13,337 nt of DNA from Pilaira anomala (GCA_025716855.1 JAIXMQ010000201.1:1-13337); one strand, 5' to 3'; positions 1 through 10,050 are shown, counted from the first letter of the stretch. Notes: generated from the letters alone by a model not told the origin. Numbers and translations are program-made.

Positions 1-382
1 TTTGCTTTCTTTTCCTCGGCTTCCTTTTCCTTATTCTTTGCAACTTGTTTCCAATCACTCAATAAAGTATCGATTAATTTCTCTGTATCTTTATCCTATA
101 ACAAATTACTACAAAACTTTCTTTCTCGGGTTCCCCTTTTAATAAAAAAAAAATGCACACTTACAGTGGCTTCAGATAAAAACTCTGAAATAACTTCACG
201 TTTCTCGTCGTCCTCCATGGACTCATCTCCAATAATTCCAGTGATATACTCGGAAATATCTTCGTCTAGATATTCAAGTATTTGCTTTAAAAAAAAAGAT
301 ATTCTCGCTGTAATATTTTGAATAACTAACCTTTGAGTTCAATAGTAGCTAATTGCTCTGTTACCTGATCGAGGAGACTCAT
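1..382 (-). CDS. CCDC43: CCDC43-like protein, 5' part (3' end outside window)
   Basis: Exons read 382-365, 284-165 and 95-1; the gene continues past the left edge. The first exon encodes only MSLLDQ and splices at CAG|GTAACA in phase 0. The second encodes a helical block (EYITGIIGDES, EVISEFLSEAT). The third gives KLIDTLLSDWKQVAK and then a Lys/Glu-rich helix. This order (short LD start, Y-I-x-G-I-I segment, acidic stretch, final W, charged coiled coil) matches the N-terminal fold of the eukaryotic CCDC43 family, whose molecular role is poorly known. A competing donor at 330 would extend exon 1 but causes a frameshift to a stop, so I chose the 80-nt intron. It is transcribed divergently from the gene starting at 482. 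The family call rests on pattern memory; the exon structure is well supported by open frame and splice consensus. Confidence 0.7.
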
Positions 383-481
383 TGTTACTTTTAAAGAAAG
401 AAGAATGGGAAAGCAAAAAATTCTCTCTTTTTTTTTTATTACCTTTTTCGTGTGGCTTTTTAAACTATTATACCAATATCA
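383..481. promoter_or_regulatory. Compact divergent promoter, CCDC43-like / ZFYVE19-like
   Basis: Only 99 bp separate the two divergent start codons, so both core promoters and both 5' leaders must lie here or inside the neighbouring genes. The spacer contains a pyrimidine/T tract (about 421-440) and an AT-rich stretch near 464-478. No clear TATA box or known factor site is visible. The inference of a shared promoter rests on geometry only. Confidence 0.5.
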
Positions 482-1370
482 ATGTCTTTTAATAAAAAGG
501 ATTTTACTGACAGAGTAAACAAGTTATCCAAGACTAAAACGCAAACGTAACTTCTCTTTCTTTATCACTATAATTTTTTTTATTGACATGATTAAGGTTT
601 TTCTTTTAGAGATGAAGAGCTAGTTAATCGCTTTCAAAAGGTGTTTACTACTCAGCCTATTGCAGCACAAAAGAACTATCATATTCCCGCAAACGTTTAT
701 AACGATGATATTGATAGAGAAGTAAATAAAAAAAAAAGCACTGTACCAGTCTTTTGCCTTTCTTTTTACATAGTATATATTTCTAGATTGAAAAGATGCT
801 GCAAGAGAGTGACGAAGAAGAAGACGCAATTGACAATTATATTTATGGAGTACTCGATTCATCGTCTTCTTCTAAAGGTGATACAATTCAACAGAAAATG
901 GATGGCTTTCAAAAGATATTTTTAGGCCCTGAAATGGGAGATGATGAAAGCGACGATTTGATACGAAAATTGCAAGAAGAAAATGCATTAGATCGGAAAT
1001 ACCAGCAGTTTGCAAAGTCTAGAGATGATGATATGGAGAAAAGATATAATGCTTTGAAATCAGAACCAGTAATGTTTAGTCGAAATGATAGTAATGGCGA
1101 TAAACCCAAAGGATCAGTACCTAAACCTTTACAAAAGAAAGAAATCCATGATGAAATGGATGATTGGTGTTGTAAGGAACAATTTACGTATCATTAAGGA
1201 AACGATAATAATTTATTTATTTAGGTATTTGTAATGATGATGCTACAATTGAGTGCGAAGGATGTGAAGACGATAACAAATATTGCCAAGAATGCTTCTT
1301 TCATACACATCGGAGTGAGTCTGCAGACTATGAAGCAACAAAGCATAAAAGTAAACGTTATCAAAAATAA
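482..1370 (+). CDS. ZFYVE19: ANCHR/ZFYVE19-like protein with C-terminal B-box-type zinc finger
   Basis: Four exons (482-546, 610-721, 787-1171, 1225-1370) give 235 aa; all introns are GT...AG and 53-65 nt. The C-terminus (about residues 186-233) reads WCCICNDDATIECEGC, then CQEC, FFHTH and a final KHK. This C/H pattern and the W-C-C-I-C-N start match the C-terminal zinc finger of ANCHR, the animal abscission (NoCut) checkpoint regulator that binds VPS4 and CHMP4 at the midbody. Acidic and Ser-rich low complexity lies at about 65-90. DEELVNRF near residue 23 resembles a MIM1 helix (L-x-x-R-[LF]), the type that binds the VPS4 MIT domain. The N-terminal FYVE finger of human ANCHR is absent. The ATG at 482 is the first in frame and precedes a conserved-looking helix. 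Fungal function is inferred only. Confidence 0.75.
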
Positions 1371-1425
1371 TAATAATAAAAAAGAGTAATGTTTACAATT
1401 GTTTTATTTTTATTCGTCTTTTTTT
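1371..1425. terminator. Shared 3' end region between convergent ZFYVE19-like and RRP8
   Basis: The two stop codons are 55 bp apart. AATAAA occurs on the plus strand at 1375-1380, five bases after the ZFYVE19-like stop. On the minus strand AATAAA occurs at 1409-1414 and again at 1403-1408, just after the RRP8 stop. These are canonical poly(A) signals in both directions, so each transcript probably ends in or beyond the other gene's 3' end. Confidence 0.5.
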
Positions 1426-2992
1426 TTAACGTTTCTTGTATAAACAAGGTTTTAACAACTGTTGTGATTTCTTTTGTAACTTGATCTTGGAGTTATTAAT
1501 TCCTGCACCTTTCTTGAGTGATCTCTTTTGTGTTTTACTAAGACCTGAAAATACTTCTTCTTCATCTTCTTCTTCAAAGCTATGTTGCTTTGTAAAGTAC
1601 AACATGACAAACATTTTATTGTCGTCCTCCTATATTAGCCATTTAAAAAGATCAGATACAAGTTTATCCTCATTGATTTTTTTTTTTTACCTTGTCCATA
1701 AAATCAAAACCAAGTTCTTCTAAAAGAGTAATGAATGAATCCAGATCACTAAATCTACTGACGACTTCAGCAATCTTTAATTCACCTCCTACTTTAAGAA
1801 CACGATGTGCTTCCTTAAGGAAATCAAGATAATTTGTACCCATTAAGGACAATGAGAATACAGCAACATCTACTGAATTTGCTTCTAAAGGCAACTAGAG
1901 AAAAAAAAATTATGAGTAACAAATTCCTTTGAAAATAAATGATGAAATGATGATGTACCTTTGTAATATCACAAGCAGTAACAAGATCATTTTTGGCAAT
2001 TAAATCAAAACTTAATACAGTTTGCTTGGTTAAAGTTTGAGCAATCATAGCATCACCACATCCAAGATCCGCAACAATTGTACCTTTAGGTAAAGTCTTG
2101 AGTTGGTCAATAATAACGTCGACAGGGTTAACAGGCCAAGATTCTACTTGATGACGGAAACCTTCATGATACTACATATAATTATATTTCATTAATACTT
2201 CTTTTTTCTATAAATGGATAATATAACCTGTATTTTTACCTGATCAAATAATTCAGGCTTTTCTTGGAATAATTCATATGAATGTTTACCGGGAGTAGTA
2301 TAGAGTTGTTCGTTTAACCAACGGAAACGAGCACCTGACAATTTCTCCTTCATTTTACGTTGAAGAGGAGTGAGACCGTCATCTTCGTCCACAATCTTTT
2401 TGACAGGTTGAGGTTTTACCAATTCTTTTGGTGTATCATTTGATTTCTAAGCATTAATTTTTAGTATTTTCAATTCAGCTTTTTTTTTTTTTTTTTTTTT
2501 TTTTACCTTTTCAGTCTTTCCGTTCTTTTGCTTGGTATTGTTGTTATTGTTATTGTTATTCTTTTTCTTTGACAAGAGCTATATATAAAGTAAAGTTTAA
2601 TAACAAGACTTCTTTATCTTAAAATTAATTGGCTAACATACCTCTTGTAACTTTTTCTTTTGTTGACCCTTTTTACTTTCAGGTTGCTTTTCAACTGGTA
2701 TGTCGTTTTTAAGCTTCTTGGGTTCTGGTACACTACTTTCTGTTTCTTCTAAAGCGCGCTTCTTGTTTCTAACTCTAGGTTTTTTTACTTTAGGAGTTTC
2801 CTTTACTTGATCAGGTTGATCGTTCAAAGAAGCTAATTGAGCTTGGATCTGATCAGCGTCGTAAGAAGTTTGACCTTCTTTTGTATCACGCAAGTTTGCC
2901 TTGTTAGCCAACTTATTCTTTTTGGAAATAACTTCCTTCTTTTCTGTAGCAATGCTTTTAGGTAATGCCCAACCTGAAGTTTCAAAAAACAT
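1426..2992 (-). CDS. RRP8: Ribosomal RNA-processing protein 8 (25S/28S rRNA m1A methyltransferase)
   Basis: Six exons (2992-2642, 2578-2507, 2446-2240, 2171-1959, 1894-1691, 1629-1426) give 416 aa; every junction is GT...AG and in phase 0. Rrp8 methylates N1 of a conserved adenine in the large-subunit rRNA in the nucleolus (A645 in yeast 25S) and supports A2 cleavage. Residues 1-165 are basic and low-complexity, including an Asn run at about 124-131, typical of the variable nucleolar N-terminus. The family signature [17 protein letters not shown] follows at about 175-192. The SAM-binding fold starts with VADLGCGD (243-250), then SFDLIA, CDIT, and [15 protein letters not shown] near 290-304, the Rrp8 counterpart of the catalytic-side motif. 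The last exon is Lys-rich. Length is close to yeast Rrp8 (392 aa). Intron 2 begins with an unusually long A run directly after GT. Confidence 0.93.
2480..2504. repeat. T25 homopolymer inside RRP8 intron 2
   Basis: A run of 25 T on the plus strand, i.e. 25 A in the RRP8 pre-mRNA starting at position 3 of the intron, directly behind the donor GT. The remaining intron is ordinary, ending at TTAG at 2447. Confidence 0.9.
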
Positions 2993-3085
2993 GATAAATA
3001 ACTAGTTTAGATAAAAAACTAAAAAAAAAAAAATCCTTTTTTCTTTTTTGAATTTGAAAATGCTTATTATGGAAAGAAGACTGCT

Positions 3086-5022
3086 TTATTCTTTTTTGGC
3101 ATATTCTATCAACTCTAATTTTGCTTTATCGACATCAATACATAAGATAATAATGGTGGCTATTATAAATAGGGCAAGAATAAATGGCCAACCATGCCAT
3201 AAATTAGATGTAGATTGTGTAATCGCAGCAATAACTACAGGACCGATCCAGGATGAAGCTTTATTGACTACACCGAATAAACCAAAGAATAAGTTCTCTT
3301 TACCTTTCGGTACAAGTTCAGCTAGCATAGTTTGTTGCCATGCCCAAATGGGAGCAGTGAATAGGCCTAACCATACATTAAGTACCCATAACTCGCGATG
3401 GGTCTGAATTAAAAAAATATATAATTAATAAATATATAGATATCTTTTTTTTTTTTTTGTTATTACCCTGATACCAAAATTTTCAAAATGAATGCCAAAG
3501 CATCCCCATAAAGGTACTACACCAGTTAATCCCACAATAAGTAAAAGGCTTGTTTTTGTTCTTATCTTGAACCGTTTTGAAAGCCATAGAAACATAAGAC
3601 ATCCTATAATCGAAGTAATGGCAGTGACTAAGCCAAAGATAGTCATTTGTTGTGCAGAGAATCCAGTCATTTCGCCCTGGATAATTGAAGTCATTTGATT
3701 GATGGTGGATACAGCGTCAGAAAACATAAAATAAGCAAATATGTACATGAATAAATAACGAAGTTTACGTGCTTCTCTAAAATAATGAAACGCTGTAAAA
3801 AAAAATCATTGTGTAAATACATATATTATGTATTTACCGTAAGGCTTCAAATATTGATTTCCAACCAATTGTAAAATAATTAGAATGCTTGGGTAATGGA
3901 GGTCCTCGTCTTCCTTTTGGTGTAAAAACAAAATAAGGGGTGGCATTGATGGCCCAGAAACAAGCACATACTACCGTGCCGATATAGTTATAAAGAGGGG
4001 CATTACCTAAAACATGTGTCACACCGTCCGGAAAGTCGTATTTACCTTCCCATGGTAAAAATGAAACACCAGATAAAACACCAGATATAATCAAAAATCC
4101 TATATTTGAAAACGTTGTGGAAACAGCAGAGACATGGTTACGCCATTTTTCCTTGACTATATCTTTATCTTCTATTGTTAATGATGAATCTGTCATAGTG
4201 TTTCTGACTATAGGTAAATTATCACTAATTGGGGAAAAGGACTTATTAGAGCTTTATTTAATTATGCACATTGCTTAAATATATATATATATATATATTG
4301 TCAGGAGTGCGCATGAATTACATAATTTATATACATATTATGTATACCTCAAGTTTGGAAAGGCAGCAGCGTAAAACACTAGTGTAGCACCATAAGATAT
4401 AAGTGCAATACACATAATGCCCATCATAATATTCCAATGACTTCCATCATCATCTACTAAAATAATAGGTAATGCTTGAAATACACAACCAATGATGGTG
4501 GTTACTAATAAAATATATCGATTCCAATTTCCATAATCTGCTAGACTACTGAAAGTAGTGAATAATAAGAATTGAATGGAAAATGCAATTGCCTGTACGT
4601 AAAGCAACATGGATTGTACTGGAATACCATTTGGAGAATTTATCCAAGCTACGTTACATGGTTTAAACGTATCAATTAGATTACAACCTCGAATTGTAGG
4701 CGTTTCTGGGTTGAATCCGCCTCGATAAGCCAAGTATTGTAAAATAATTGGCATATAACCGAATATAGTATATCCATTATTCTATATGTATTATTTATAA
4801 TTTGTTATGTTGATTTTTTTTTCTATAGAATGTACACATGTATGAAATTTACAATCTACTTACACCGTTGTAATAAAGATAATAGCTCCATAATTCCATT
4901 TTCGTAGCTGGTGGTTGATCAAATAAATCGTCGTCGTTGTTACAAACATAATCTTTGTGTTCCCTGTCTACTTTGATAGGATCAAACGGATCATTTGTTG
5001 ATTTTATACTTTCTCTGTCCAT
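3086..5022 (-). CDS. ATG22: ATG22-family vacuolar membrane transporter (MFS fold)
   Basis: Five exons (5022-4864, 4781-4348, 4224-3838, 3776-3467, 3403-3086) give 535 aa, near yeast Atg22 (528 aa). Atg22 is a vacuolar efflux protein that exports amino acids released by autophagic breakdown. After a hydrophilic N-terminus (1-42) comes ELWSYYLYYNGNNGYTIFGY, the hallmark first helix of the family. About twelve hydrophobic segments follow, with a cytoplasmic loop around NLSDNLPIVRNTM near 197-209. The family signature near the C-terminus is LAELVPKGKENLFFGL then NKASSWIGP (458-485). Two acceptor choices were settled by phase: TTTTAG before 3776 and ATTAG before 4224; nearer alternatives break the frame. 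It lies 135 bp downstream of SNX4 on the same strand, and an A18 run sits just upstream of its start. Fungi of this group often carry several Atg22-like paralogues, so orthology to the single yeast protein is not certain. Confidence 0.87.
4279..4298. repeat. (AT)10 microsatellite in ATG22 intron 2
   Basis: Ten perfect AT units inside the 123-nt intron at 4225-4347, the longest intron found in this window; the repeat accounts for part of the extra length. Confidence 0.9.
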
Positions 5023-5031
5023 CAGTGATTC

Positions 5032-5049
5032 AAAAAAAAAAAAAAAAAA
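5032..5049. repeat. A18 tract in the ATG22 5' leader region
   Basis: Eighteen A on the plus strand (T on the gene strand), starting 9 bp upstream of the ATG22 start codon. The interval between the SNX4 stop (5158) and the ATG22 start (5022) is otherwise AT-rich and must hold the SNX4 3' end and the ATG22 promoter. Confidence 0.8.
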
Positions 5050-5157
5050 TAAGAAAAGAAAAAAAAAGAGTGAAAGAATAGGAGTGATTTTTTTTTTATG
5101 TATGTAGCAAGGATTATTTAAATATTTATTTGTTTATTTTGTTTTTTTTGTTTTTTT

Positions 5158-6895
5158 TCAATCAAGCTGTTCTAATACGGGTAAAATATTTTCCCAAATC
5201 GATATACTCTTTTTATAAAAATCAATATGACAATCAGCATAAGCACTCAAACCTTGTTTTAATTCAGTTTGTCTAGTTCTTTGAAATATTTCGTATTCTT
5301 TTATCATTTGGTTTGAGTAACTGTTATTATCATCGTTTGCTTTTGCCACAGATTCTTCAAGTTCTTTAATCTTTGATTCTAATCTAAATACACGTTCATT
5401 TTTAGCTCTGTGATGATCATTCATTTTATCCGTCATTAATTCAGCAATATTTGCACCGGCACCTTGTTGTTTATACGGGTGTAAAACACGTTCTTTTTCT
5501 ACCATAATGGCTTGTAATGAAGTAGATAATTCTTCGAATTCAACTTGTTTTTGATCTCTTTCTACTAATTTGTCTTTGGCTGCGTTACAATAATTTAATA
5601 ATTCATGGATATCATTCAAGAATAGCAAGTCTTCTTGTTTTCTCTGAGAAAAATTAGAAAGTTAGTAAAGTAATAATAATAATAATAATAATGACATTTA
5701 CCATCTCTTTTAATGATTCGACATAAAACTCGGTTGCTTCAGCAAATTTTCTTAATGGTTGATCTACATTTGTTTCTAGAGCAGATAAACCTCGAATACT
5801 ACCAGCGAAATGAGTATAATTCAACTCTAATTCCTGTTGTCGTTTACCAATCCTTGCATAAAGTTTCTCTACAATATTTAAATTATCACCAAATTTATCA
5901 ATCGTTTCTTTCATCTCTACAAATTTTTCATCTGGTTTCTTGACTTTAGCAAATGTTTTAAAGAATGAACCAAAGATTGAATTGGATGGAGCTGTCTTTG
6001 ATTGTATGTTTTTATCTACTTTCTATTATTTAGTGTATAGAAGAAAATTGTTATATTAATTGAATGAAATTTTACTTGATTTCTTGTTTACTTACAAAAT
6101 CAGTGGATTCCAAAAATACGCGAGTATATTGTGATGCTTGTAATAAAGGATGTCTAGCGATTCTATCCATAAACCATTGCAGACTAATATAGTAAAAATA
6201 TGAGTAACTATAATCAATACGTATATATATTTTCTTACCCTAATCGTCTCTGTTCAATAAACATTGGGTTAAATCGATCACCTTTCATATACTCTAAGAA
6301 TAAAATAATGTAATACATAAACAAATAAATAACCTATCAAATGACGGTTTTGTGATGATTATTTACTCATGCGATGCTTTTCTGGTAATGGAGGTATGAC
6401 AGAAGCCGGATATTCAATCGTTAATGCATTATGAAGCCATAAGAAATCTCGAAAACGTCTCCTTACAGGTCTTTTATCTTGAGAATACATTGGTAAATTT
6501 GTCTATATATATACATGTATATAATAATGAAAATTAGTAGGAAATAATTATTTGTTTTTTTAAATAAATATTTACCATAGTAAATACTCTATAAGTAATA
6601 AACGAACCGTCCGAACTTTTTTGAGCATCGTCTACTATAATAGTCATGGGTTCTGGTTCAAACTCATCTTTTGCTGTTGGACTTGTTGCTGCTGTAGTTA
6701 CAGTTGTACTCATAATAGTATCGGTATTCGTCATGGGTTGAAAAGGATCAAAAGTACTTGAAGAAGCTACATTCTACTTTTTATCCTTTAGTCTTTTTTG
6801 TTTAATAAAAAAGTAAGGTTAGACTTTCTTACTTGATCATAAAACGAGTAATTATCTGAATTTGTCCAAGCTGTTTCATTATCATAGTCATTCAT
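5158..6895 (-). CDS. SNX4: Sorting nexin SNX4/ATG24, PX-BAR protein
   Basis: Seven exons (6895-6833, 6773-6576, 6502-6367, 6293-6239, 6183-6096, 6022-5702, 5643-5158) give 448 aa, like yeast Snx4 (423) and human SNX4 (450). Snx4/Atg24 binds PI3P on endosomes, retrieves SNAREs from endosomes and vacuoles, and is needed for selective autophagy. Residues 1-60 are a Thr/Ser-rich tail. The PX domain spans about 62-180, with the phosphoinositide site RRRFRDFLWLH (101-111), the loop IPPLPEKHRM (123-132), the Snx4-typical KGDRFNP (136-142) and the closing VFLESTDF. A linker FGSFFKTFAKVKKPDEKF leads to the BAR coiled coil (about 215-448). Some PX-BAR paralogues (Snx41/42) share this layout, but the short linker and PPLP...GDRF spacing favour Snx4. 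The first residue of the last exon is set by the acceptor at 5644-5645. Located immediately upstream of ATG22. Confidence 0.9.
5671..5693. repeat. (TAA)n microsatellite in SNX4 intron 6
   Basis: About seven perfect trinucleotide units within the intron at 5644-5701, next to the 5' splice site on the gene strand. It leaves under 40 nt of unique intron sequence. Confidence 0.85.
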
Positions 6896-6938
6896 ATTAA
6901 AAATATATATATATTATATTATATAAAAAGAGAGAAAG

Positions 6939-6970
<32 letters not shown>
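6939..6970. repeat. A32 homopolymer between SNX4 and RPR2
   Basis: Thirty-two A on the plus strand (T on the strand of both flanking genes), in the 150-bp gap between the RPR2 stop (7046) and the SNX4 start (6895). Long poly(dA:dT) tracts in fungi are known to exclude nucleosomes and often mark promoters, so it may belong to the SNX4 promoter. The length may be unreliable if sequenced with short reads. Confidence 0.8.
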
Positions 6971-6972
<2 letters not shown>

Positions 6973-7045
6973 AAAAAAATATTGAAAAAGCGATTAAAAC
7001 AGCAAAGCAGAAAACAAGCATTAAACCTGATGTCATTTTGTTTTA

Positions 7046-7654
7046 TTATGGTTTATCAACAACAACGTCTGGTCTACTACTAAATAATTCATACTTTGAG
7101 TTTTGACAACTATATCTCTTTTTGGCTCTACAAACAGTACAAGTTGTTACTGCAGTAACGACAGGTTTAGCTTGATTAAAAAAAAAAAATAATAATTAAA
7201 GAATCTATTTTGTCTCTTTTTGTGTTACAACACACTTACAATGGATTCGAGTGGTGGAAGTCATTGCTGGAATTTGTGGTGTCTCACATCGTTTACAAAC
7301 CATTCTTTTTACACTTGGATCTCTTATTTATATAAATAAGTTTCTTATCATAGACAGATTTATATTTATATATATATATATTTTTAAACGCTTCTACACT
7401 TACAAACGCATAACAAGTCGAGAAGTTATTTGCTTCATGTTGCGATTAAAATAACGACAAGGACCAAGTATAGATCCTGCTGGATCTCCCTTCCAATGCT
7501 TTACGCCTTGGTCTGATGTAGTAGTGGTTTGGTCTGTTTCATAACGAATCGTTGACATGAGAATAGAAGCTTGATGTAAAAATGATAGTCTATCAAAAGC
7601 TTGTACGTTTTTTGGGTTGACTCCAGCAGGTCTTTCTTTTCTACCTTTTGCCAT
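7046..7654 (-). CDS. RPR2: Ribonuclease P protein subunit RPR2 (Rpp21 family)
   Basis: Three exons (7654-7404, 7322-7240, 7170-7046) give 152 aa, close to yeast Rpr2 (144 aa). The protein is a zinc-binding subunit of nuclear RNase P, which removes the 5' leader of pre-tRNA. The N-terminus is basic (MAKGRKERPAG), then FDRLSFLHQASILMS, the conserved helical part of the family. RYFNRNMKQITSRLVMRLD precedes the zinc ribbon: CKRC (93-96) and CTVC (122-125), with the intervening basic strand STTRIH. KKRYSC follows as in the family. The tail ends in VDKP. Snm1, the RNase MRP paralogue, has a similar ribbon, but the helix-then-ribbon order and length fit Rpr2 better. Transcribed away from NOG1, another RNA-maturation gene, across a 319-bp spacer. 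Confidence 0.9.
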
Positions 7655-7871
7655 TCGTAAATAATAGTTTTTTATATATATATATAAGGGGTTTGAAGGA
7701 AATATGACAGAGTAGTTTGAATAATTCCTTTATGCAAGGAGTTCTGTCTCTTATCAATAAACAAAAAAGGTTATTAAATTGTATACCTATCTTAATGCTT
7801 ACATTATGCTCATGACTATTAAAAAAAAATGAGGGGCTTTGGCACTATGTGACTATTTTTAATTTACACTC

Positions 7872-7902
<31 letters not shown>

Positions 7903-7973
7903 AAAGAAAAAAAAAAGTTTAAAGTAGATCTCGACCCCTTTTTTTATATTTAAAAAGATATCAAATATTCAAA
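7655..7973. promoter_or_regulatory. Divergent promoter region RPR2 / NOG1 with A29 tract
   Basis: The 319 bp between divergent starts holds no open frame worth calling. Toward RPR2 an alternating TA stretch (about 7673-7686) could act as a TATA element. Toward NOG1 there is A29 (7872-7900), a second A-rich stretch to about 7917, a pyrimidine run, and TATATTTAA near 7945, roughly 25 bp before the NOG1 ATG. I found no clear PAC (GATGAG) or RRPE element of the type that co-regulates yeast ribosome-biogenesis genes. Poly(dA:dT) as a nucleosome-excluding promoter element is established; its use here is inferred. Confidence 0.55.
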
Positions 7974-9977
7974 ATGGCATCGCTCTATAACTTCAAGAAG
8001 ATCGAGCCAGTTCCTACTTCGTCCGACTTTGTGGACATTATTTTGTCAAAGACACAAAGAAAGACACCTACTGTTATTCACAAAAATTATAATATTGGCC
8101 GTATTAGACAGTTTTATATGCGTAAAGTCAAGTTTACTCAAGAAAATTTCGATGAAAAGTTCAAGAATATTTTAGACGAGTTCCCTAAGCTTGAGGTAAG
8201 TTAAAAAAAAAAAAGAAATAGTTTGGTAAAAAAAAGGATCGGGAATACTTATATGGGGGTTTTTTTTTAAAAACAGGATATTCATCCTTTTTATGCTGAT
8301 CTTATGAATGTATTGTATGATAGAGATCATTACAAATTGGCACTTGGTCAAATCAACACAGCACGTCATTTAATCGATCAAGTAGCTAAAGATTACGTTC
8401 GTCTTTTGAAGTTTGGTGATTCACTTTATCGTTGTAAGCAATTGAAGAAGGCAGCTTTAGGTAGAATGGCTACAGTTATGAAACGTCAAAAAGATAGTTT
8501 AGCTTATCTTGAACAAGTTCGTCAACATTTATCTCGTTTACCTTCTATTGATCCCAACACACGTACCCTCTTGATTTGTGGTTACCCTAATGTCGGTAAA
8601 TCTTCATTCATTAACAAGATCACTCGTGCCGAAGTTGACGTACAACCTTATGCTTTCACCACCAAATCCCTCTTTGTGGGTCATATGGATTACAAGTATA
8701 TGAGATGGCAAGTAATTGATACACCTGGTATTTTGGATCATCCTTTAGAAGAACGTAATACTATTGAAATGCAATCTATTACTGCTATGGCACATTTAAG
8801 ATCTTGTATCATGTATTTCATGGATTTATCTGAACAATGTGGTTACAGTATCGAAGATCAAGTCAAGTTATTCCATAGTATCAAGCCTCTTTTTGCTAAT
8901 AAGCCTATTGTCTTGGTAATTAACAAGATTGATCAAGTGAAGATCGAAGATCTCCCTGAGGAACAAAGAAAATGGATTGAAGATATTGCAGCAGAAGAGA
9001 ATGCTACTGTATTGACCATGTCTTGTTATAATGATGAAGGTGTTATGAGTGTACGTAATAATGCTTGTGATAAGTTATTAGCAGCTCGTGTAGAGATGAA
9101 GATGAAGGGTAACAAGATTAACGATGTTATCAACAAGATTCATTTGGCTAGACCTCAACAAAGAGATAATGTCGCACGTCTTCCCCATATTCCTGCAGAA
9201 ACCAAGACCCGAGTTAAATACGATAAGAACGATCCTAACCGTCGTAAACTTGCAAAGGATATCGAAGAAGAAAACGGTGGTGCAGGTGTATTCAATGTTG
9301 ATCTCAAGAAACAATACATGTTGGAAGATGATGAATGGAAATATGATAAAATTCCTGAATTCTTGGATGGTCATAACGTTGCTGACTTTATTGATCCTGA
9401 GATTGCAGAGAAGTTAGAAGCTTTGGAGAGAGAAGAAGAACGTTTAGAGGCAGAAGGATTCTATCAATCTGATGAAGAGATTCTTGATGATGAAGAAGAG
9501 ATTCTTCGTACTGCTGCTGATGGTATTCGTGATCGTAAGAAGTTAATCGTACAAGCACATCGTGCTGCTCGTGGTAGAACAAGACCTGTCTTACCCAAGA
9601 CTGCTGCTGCTAAATTCAGTACTGTGAGTGAAATGGGTGAACACCTTGAAAGCATGGGTATCGATGCTACTGATGCTGCTGAACGTACTCGTACTGCTGC
9701 TGCTGGTCGTAAGCGTACTCGTAATGAAGCTCTTCCTGACCAAGCTGTTAAGGATGTGGATGTACGTGAACGTGATGAAGCTCTTACTGAAGAAATGAGT
9801 AACTTGGGCTTCCGTAACGTTAAGCAAAAGTTGGAAGCTGATAAACAAAAGAAACAAGGTCAAAAGCCAAGTGCACTTATGGGTAAGCGTGGTGAATCTG
9901 ACAGACAAATTCAAACCAAGATGCCCAAGCATTTGTTCTCTGGTAAACGTGGTATGGGTTCTACTGACCGTCGTTAA
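7974..9977 (+). CDS. NOG1: Nucleolar GTP-binding protein 1, 60S ribosome assembly GTPase
   Basis: Two exons (7974-8195, 8277-9977) join in phase 0 to give 640 aa (yeast Nog1 is 647). Nog1 is an essential OBG-family GTPase on nucleolar and nuclear pre-60S particles; its C-terminal tail enters the peptide exit tunnel. Start [16 protein letters not shown] is the conserved N-terminus. A helical domain runs to about 165. The G domain has G1 GYPNVGKSS (176-184), the switch I Thr in FTTK (202-203), G3 DTPG (222-225), G4 NKID (290-293) and G5 TMSC. Downstream are acidic stretches (DDEEEI) and a Lys/Arg-rich end closing [16 protein letters not shown], which is typical of the family. Codon choice is visibly more selective than in the neighbouring genes (GGT, CGT, AAG, GCT), which suggests high expression. 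The lone 81-nt intron is near the 5' end and has a GTAAGT donor. Confidence 0.97.
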
Positions 9978-10050
9978 TCGAAAGAAAATTTTGCTATAAT
10001 ATTTAGAACATTTTAGATTTGTGTATAAAAAAAAAGAAAAATTAAAAAGT

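Noticed and set aside
405..535. Upstream ATG with a 37-aa hydrophobic frame overlapping the ZFYVE19-like start
   Set aside because: Mostly T-rich spacer in the 99-bp divergent promoter; probably upstream of the transcription start, so unlikely to be translated.
9388..9932. Minus-strand frames opposite the NOG1 3' half
   Set aside because: Mirror images of NOG1's repetitive acidic and basic codons; NOG1 is clearly the coding strand.
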